NCBI GenBank assembly: GCA_025093555.1 | Contig: JAIWNF010000021.1 | Span: forward strand, 434,001 to 498,000 | Reading direction: 5' to 3' | DNA: 64,000 bases | Origin: Circinella umbellata | Lineage: Eukaryota; Mucoromycota; Mucoromycetes; Mucorales; Lichtheimiaceae | Shown here: in pieces, positions 58,767-64,000 of the stretch | How the letters are laid out: every line of letters starts with the position of its first letter | Position numbering within the stretch: position 1 is the first letter of the stretch | Translations under genes and position numbers: made by a program | The notes under the pieces: generated by a model | The model's input: only the letters and a program-made list of their open reading frames with translations | What the model was told of the DNA's origin: nothing | Databases searched by the model: none

Positions 58767-61362
58767 TTAAAAGGACGAAGTGGAAAGGGACGAATTTGGA
58801 AGAGGCGATTCGGGCTCTTGAGTTAACGTATCAGTAAATTGGAGTGGCGGTGCTTCGGTGGATGGTGTATTGACTGTAGAAGATGAAGTATGAGTAAAAG
58901 TAGTAATAGCAGCTATGATCTGACCGTTCTTGGTAATCTTTTTAGCAGCAGCTACAGATGACTTGCGACGACGACGATGAGCATCTTTATGTTGTCGTTC
59001 AATAATCTTTTCAAAGAACAAATCTGGATCGGTAATCATGCCCAATGCACGACGCATTTGAGTGGTAAGCAGTTTAAGACCTAATTGATAGGATGCGTTC
59101 ATCCACCCAAAACCTTCGCGTGTCACATATTTGAAATCGGTACCAACGTTGCCGTATTCGACTTGAACTTGATGTGTCATACTAACTACATCGTATTTTT
59201 CAGGTACTACGCCATTAAAATCTACAAATGATTTGGTAATGCTATGTGTAACAAAATATACAATATTGTCAGTTAGCTTTTCTAAACAGTGTCTCTCTTT
59301 TGTTTTGACATTAACACATACGTATAAAGCCATCGATAAGCTAATCGGCGAGCAATTTCAGGCATATCATAATTTTCAAATCCACGCCAAGCCATGATTT
59401 GATGAGGTGCCCAACCAAATGGGAAATCCCATTGACGATTAGGTCTATCCAAAGTAATCACACCTCTTGATTCTTCTGTACCAGATACCAATCCACCCAA
59501 TTCTTCGAATTTATGTAATGATAATTCGGTCATTCGTTGAGCTTGTTCCATACTAGCACATTGTGCCCACATGGCCCAAAATGCCGTTACCGAATCATAG
59601 GTACATTGCTGTTCCATTACTGTATCATAATCATAATAAAGTCCTTTTTCTTCGTTCCAGAGATACTTGTCAATACGTTCACGACGGTCCTTGGCACGTT
59701 GTGTCCATTCCATAGCAGACTGATGTTTACCATCATCATCAACAAAATCATCTTCAAAGATATCGCGGATCGCATCCGCCAAATCAGTTTCATACTTGTA
59801 TAAAAGGGCATTTAAATCAATTGTAGCCAGATTCGCACATCGCTTTTCATAACGATAAGTTGTATCGTGACCTGATTCGCGTACAGCACGATCGTGTAAG
59901 AAATACTCGTCCAGTTCAGGTTCAACCACCGATCCTTCATTGTAGGCATTCATGTAATCATTAATCGTCATGTTGGCTTGTGTAGCGTAAGGTTGAATGA
60001 CGTGATCAAAATGAGACGCTTCCGTTTCGGGTGGGATACCTTTACCGGCAGGTCTAAACCGAGATAAGCCAGTCTTAGGATCCAGTCGTGGCTCGGCCAC
60101 CCACACTGTATTGTACTCCTGGATAGCAGCAGACAATGAATATTGAAGCCATGTTTTATTTTCTTCTGTTTGTGGCAACTTGTCATACACACGAAGCGCC
60201 ATGTCAGTCAAAAAGGGTGGTTGAGAACGTGATAAATAATAGGAACGATTGGCGTTTAGAATTTTACCATAATGTTTGATTTGATATACAAAATTATCCA
60301 CCATTGCTTGAGCTAAATCAATCCGATTATCTGACAATAATCCCAAAGCAATAAAATAAGAATCCCAACCGTACATTTCGTTGAATCTTCCACCAGGCAC
60401 CACAAATGGGACACTCTTAAGACCTTGCTCGGTACGTTTCATAGCTAGAGCTAAAATACCGGGACATTCGTTAATGCTTTGTACAAATTCAGGTGTCAGT
60501 TTAGGTGGTAGTCGAACCACTTCTAATTTTAGATGTTGGCGATGGTCGGCTACTTGTTGATAGTAGTTAAATGCATCGTCGTCGTCATAAGGAATATAAA
60601 TACGTGGATTGGTATTGTCGCTACGATTTTTTGGATCTTTGCAAATAATTTCCATGGCTTCTGCATCCATACGTCGTGTTAACCCATCCCAGAAATGGTT
60701 GCGAATCATTCGTGATAATCTGTCCACGGGGTTCTCATTTAATCTGGCTTCGTCCAATACGATATGTTTACGCCCAAAATCTTTGGCAATAGCAAGTTCT
60801 TGTAACAGATTAGACAATACATAGGTGCCGCGTATATCAATTGTACGATAGCCACCAGAATCTGCTGTACCAACAGTGAAAGTTTTAGGTCCAAGGTCGT
60901 TGACCGTAATTTGGAAATCACCATCCGTATCTTCTTGCTCCACTAATACTTTAAGTGTTTCTTTGACGTCAAGTAGAAATTTCTGTGCTTTATTCTTGTC
61001 ATCTGTTCAAAAAAAAGGAGTTCATCGGGTTTACCATTTTTGTTGGTGTCAGTTGTCACTAGTATCACATTTTTTTTTTTGGAAGGTAGAAAATATTTTT
61101 GTTTATTATTACCATGAGAAGCTCGTCTTTTACGAAAAGAATCTGCAGCATGTCGGTCCTATTGATTGTTTAATGTACTAACTGTCAGGGCACTTTGTTT
61201 TCGCTGATTTCTCACGGGTTAACTCTTTTCTGTGTCTCTTACTTGGAATGTTTTGATGCGGCTAATTTCAGTACCGGAGTTGAAGCCGCTGGTATAGTAT
61301 GTACTTGCAGGTGCATGGACGTCAACTTCTTGGTCGGTATTTGTTGCGTGAATAGTAGACAT
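58767..61362 (-). CDS. NTH1: Neutral (cytosolic, PKA-regulated) trehalase
   Basis: The enzyme (GH37) hydrolyses stored trehalose to glucose on germination or recovery from stress. Four exons give about 775 residues. The N-terminal tail MSTIHATNTD...KTFQ is followed by a tiny exon reading DRHAADSFRKRRASH, whose KRRAS is a protein kinase A consensus like those that activate yeast Nth1. A calcium-binding segment follows (EQEDTDGDFQITVNDLGPK), as in yeast Nth1. Catalytic-domain signatures are PGGRFNEMYGWDSYF, NANRSYYLSRSQPPFLTDMA, GHDTTYRYEKRCANLATIDL and QWDFPFGWAPHQIMAW. It ends with EGFGWMNASYQLGLKLL and then a tail of about 90 residues, with RRRRKSSV as a second possible kinase site, that is longer than in yeast. 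No signal peptide, so acid trehalase is excluded. Confidence 0.96.
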
Positions 61363-61823
61363 TTTTTGAAAAAATTAATAAAATAAAAAAAGAAGAGTAA
61401 GAGAGTTTAAGGGGTATCAGAAAAATTGTTGAAGAAAGGGAAAAGACATTCAGACAATTCAGTAGCTTATAAAAAGAACAATTTTTTTTTGTAAACGCGT
61501 GGTCGTCCGACCGTTGAGATGAACTCAGGTCATCCATGTAATTGGATCTGCTTTTGATTTGTTCATCTTTCTATTCCTTATTTGTACAAGTCTCTATTTT
61601 TTATGTCCCTCCCCCCTTTTTTATATCCTATACCACCCCCCTCTTTCAGGGACGACAACCAGTTATATAAAATTTACTGCCACTTAAACAGCATTTTACA
61701 GTTTATAAAGTATTATAAAGAAGATACCACACTAGTGATATAATAAAAAAGAAATAAAATAAACACAAAAGAGACAAATTATTAACATATTATTAGTGAC
61801 ATAAAATAAACTTATTAATAATA
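61363..61823. other. Intergenic region with trehalase promoter
   Basis: The trehalase leader is on the left (poly-T, CCCCT and AGGGGT motifs near 61408-61414 and 61609-61648 that could be stress-element-like, CCCCT being the core of STREs). The right end is the 3' UTR of the next minus-strand gene. No open frame is supported. Confidence 0.45.
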
Positions 61824-63675
61824 TTACAAATAAGCAGTACGATTCCAGGAGTAGAAATTATCACCAGTAAATTCGGGTGGTAATGAGTTCCGCGGATGTG
61901 TATTATTAGTTGTTCCCTTACCACTACTCATTGTGCTATTGCTATGGCGTAATGATGGAACTGAGCGCACACTTGTATCGGATGATTTTCGACTTCGTCG
62001 CTTGGGTAGCGGTGGCGGTTGTTGTGGTTGAGGATATCCATAGTAATAAAAATGAGGCGGCCGATTTTCCATTAATTGCTGCTGATGCTGCTGTTGTTGT
62101 TGTTGATGATGGTAAACAGCTGACCAAGGACGAACGTGATCCATTGATAATAGGTGATAAAAATAATACGCAGCAGCAGCAGGATGGAGCTGAGGATTAT
62201 GAAGAGGATGATGGCGATGGAGAGAATGACGTTGATGTTGATGTTGACGTTGTCGTTGTTGTTGATGTATATAATGTCTCCGCCTTGGTTGACTTATTTC
62301 TTCTTGGCTCTCATCTTGTTCTTCTTCGTCGTCTTCGTCTTCCTCGGAAACATACCCTGAACTTTTATTATTATCATCATATTCTTCTTCTTCAGAATAA
62401 TAACTGCAGTTTTCTTCATTCTCTTCCTCCTGTTCCTGTTCCTCATTGTAATATGTTTCAGGTACACAATATTGTCGTTGCCATGCATAATTTTGATTGG
62501 TCCGTTGTGGATTCGTTTCTTCATTTTGAATATCGGATGTTTCACTTGGTTCATCGCAAAAAGCCTCATCAATAATATGACGTTGTTGTTGTTGGTGCGG
62601 TTGAGATTGTTGTTGTTGGTAAGCTTCTAATTGTAATTGTTTTAATTGTGTACGAGTTTCTTGTAATTTCTTCATCATCCATTCTTCCCGTATTCTATGT
62701 TCTTTTTCTCGTTGGGCCCATATTTCCTGCTCTTGGTGGTAAGATCGTAGTTTGTCATACAAAACACTAATTTCGGAACGACTCCTTCGGTGATGCCGCT
62801 GTTCTTCTGTTACGTTTTTTTTTTTAAAAAAAAAGATTAATATTCTGTTTCGCCATATACAAAACACACGCAAAAAAACAATACCACCTAACTTAATTTT
62901 CTGTTTATGCTTTTTAAATTTTCTTACCTGATTGATTCGGTGCTGATGGAGCTGGAGGCGGCGGCACTAAGAATTCATAAGGCGCGCTTGCGCGTGACAA
63001 CGGGTCAACATCTCGTGAATACCCAGCTGGGTGTTGTTCGTCGTCTTCTTCTTTCAGAGTTTTATCAGCCCAAGGATTATTTGATTGCAACAAAATTTGT
63101 TTCGTTTGCGGTACGGCCATTTTAGGTGTAGGCATTATAAGTGCAGGTGGTGAAGATGAAGATGGTAAAGGGTGCTGATGTCCGTTATTATTTTTATTAT
63201 TGCTATTATTATTGTTATACACAGTAACGCCAACAGCTTTGGGTTTTTTGTCTTTTTGTGATTCTTGATGTTGAAAAATCTGATGTGATGATGAAGGTAT
63301 TGCGACAGCTGTAGTAGTACTAGTAGTAGCGATAGAAGCAGCAGTTACAGCTCTTGAAGAAGAAAGATGATTATTTGTTGCTGGAGAAAATGAATGAAGT
63401 GAAGCTCTTCGTGGACATAGAGAGGGTCGCTGTTGTCGTTTTTGGGATGAAGATGACTCAACTGGAGACAACAGATCTGGACTTGAAGCGTTTGAGATAT
63501 GTGGATAACCAACGATATCCAATAAATCTGTGGGTGATTTGGCTCGAGACTTTAAGTTAATGACGAATTCTTGAGATAGAATAGCATCCAAGTGATACCT
63601 GGACGAAAATTGTTTAGAGGAAGGTGGTTCACGTCGTAATTTACGCTTATTTTTAAAAAGTTTAGGCAGAGGCAT
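61824..63675 (-). CDS. Gln/His-rich protein with a short coiled coil, unknown function
   Basis: Two exons (62928-63675 and 61824-62806) give 576 residues. The basic N-terminus MPLPKLFKNKRKLRREPPSS is followed by a possibly folded segment (YHLDAILSQEFVINLKSRAK, DLLDIVGYPHIS) and Ser/Asn-rich disorder, including PPPPAPSAPN. The second exon opens with EEQRHHRRSRSEISVLYDKL and a coiled-coil stretch (EQEIWAQREKEHRIREEWMM, then KKLQETRTQLKQLQLEAY). Acidic, Gln, His and Pro-rich tracts lead to a Ser-rich tail. A polyproline patch PPPLPKRRSRKSS may bind SH3 domains. No family is recognised. Length and coding quality suggest a real fungal adaptor-like protein, but that role is a guess. Confidence 0.72.
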
Positions 63676-64000
63676 CCAAAGTATAAGAGATAGAAAAGAA
63701 AAGAAAAAAAAAGTAATAAAAAAAGAGACCGTTACACCTTTTTCCCCTTCCTTTTTTTTCTAAACTCTCCGGCGACAAAATAAAATAAAATGTAAACAAA
63801 GGATTGAATTGGGATGCAGGTGATCTCATACATATTTTTTTGCCATGTGAAATACCTTTTTTTTGTTTATTCTCTTCATGTCGTGTCAAACACAAACTTA
63901 TCCAGTTACATGCTGTTTAACTGGTTATATTTGATTTTACTGCGGTTGTTTGTTTATATTATCTACTTTATCATAACGACTATATTATCATTATGTCAAT
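63676..64000. other. Promoter side of the last gene
   Basis: Upstream of the minus-strand gene at 63675 the sequence is A-rich next to the ATG, then T-rich toward the window end. No gene is supported; the window ends here. Confidence 0.45.

Noticed and set aside
61910..62575. 221-residue plus-strand frame opposite the last gene
   Set aside because: Antisense of Gln/His/Glu-rich repeats, giving Val/Asp/Leu runs; no independent gene signal.

Overview
The window is nuclear DNA of a filamentous fungus. It is AT-rich, and most genes are split by short introns of about 50-200 bp with gtaag/gtatg donors and tag/cag acceptors. Intergenic DNA is full of homopolymers and microsatellites, and proteins are rich in Gln, Asn, Ser and His runs. 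The gene set includes a motor-domain chitin synthase, a REC8 kleisin, a BRCC36-type JAMM protease and an SMG6-like PIN nuclease. The last two are missing from budding yeasts, so an early-diverging lineage such as Mucoromycota is likely. That placement is inference, because no rRNA or other marker lies in the window. I saw no tRNA, rRNA, CRISPR array or operon.

Layout. 1-1362 is low-complexity DNA. REC8 (1363-4619, -) lies just downstream of BRCC36 (4757-6112, -). BRCC36 shares a 188-bp divergent promoter with the protein N-terminal methyltransferase TAE1/NTM1 (6301-7568, +). That gene converges on RPL12 (7895-8813, -), whose product starts Met-Pro-Pro-Lys, the known substrate motif of this enzyme. 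An Apd1/AIM32-type ferredoxin-like gene (9319-10451, -) and an unknown low-complexity protein (11476-13221, -) follow. A very large Sel1-repeat protein with a possible myristoylation signal spans 15739-21745 (-).

21746-26416 is the accessory part. It holds a 1.4-kb element bounded by GC-rich inverted repeats (23081-24502) and, just downstream, an intron-containing C-terminal fragment of a Fanzor/TnpB-like RNA-guided nuclease gene (24992-25748, +). eIF5 (26417-27866, +) and an extremely His/Cys-rich protein (28615-30407, +) follow, then a 4.2-kb gene-poor stretch.

34616-63675 is gene-dense: chitin synthase with myosin-like, cytochrome-b5-like and DEK_C domains (34616-40706, +); a solo FetA/STAR1-like ABC ATPase (40978-42117, -); a LAMMER/CLK kinase (42714-45190, +); a class IV aminotransferase-like protein (45661-47288, +) that nearly abuts a DUF1769 protein (47318-48067, -); an acyl-CoA synthetase-like enzyme (48464-50930, -); a two-helix membrane protein (52356-53048, -); an SMG6/EST1-like protein (54343-58425, +); neutral trehalase (58767-61362, -); and an unknown Gln-rich coiled-coil protein (61824-63675, -).

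Exon joins were made by eye from splice consensus and protein homology recalled from knowledge. None was tested against transcripts or databases. The genes are mostly functionally independent housekeeping loci; the clearest functional link is methyltransferase plus substrate (TAE1/RPL12).
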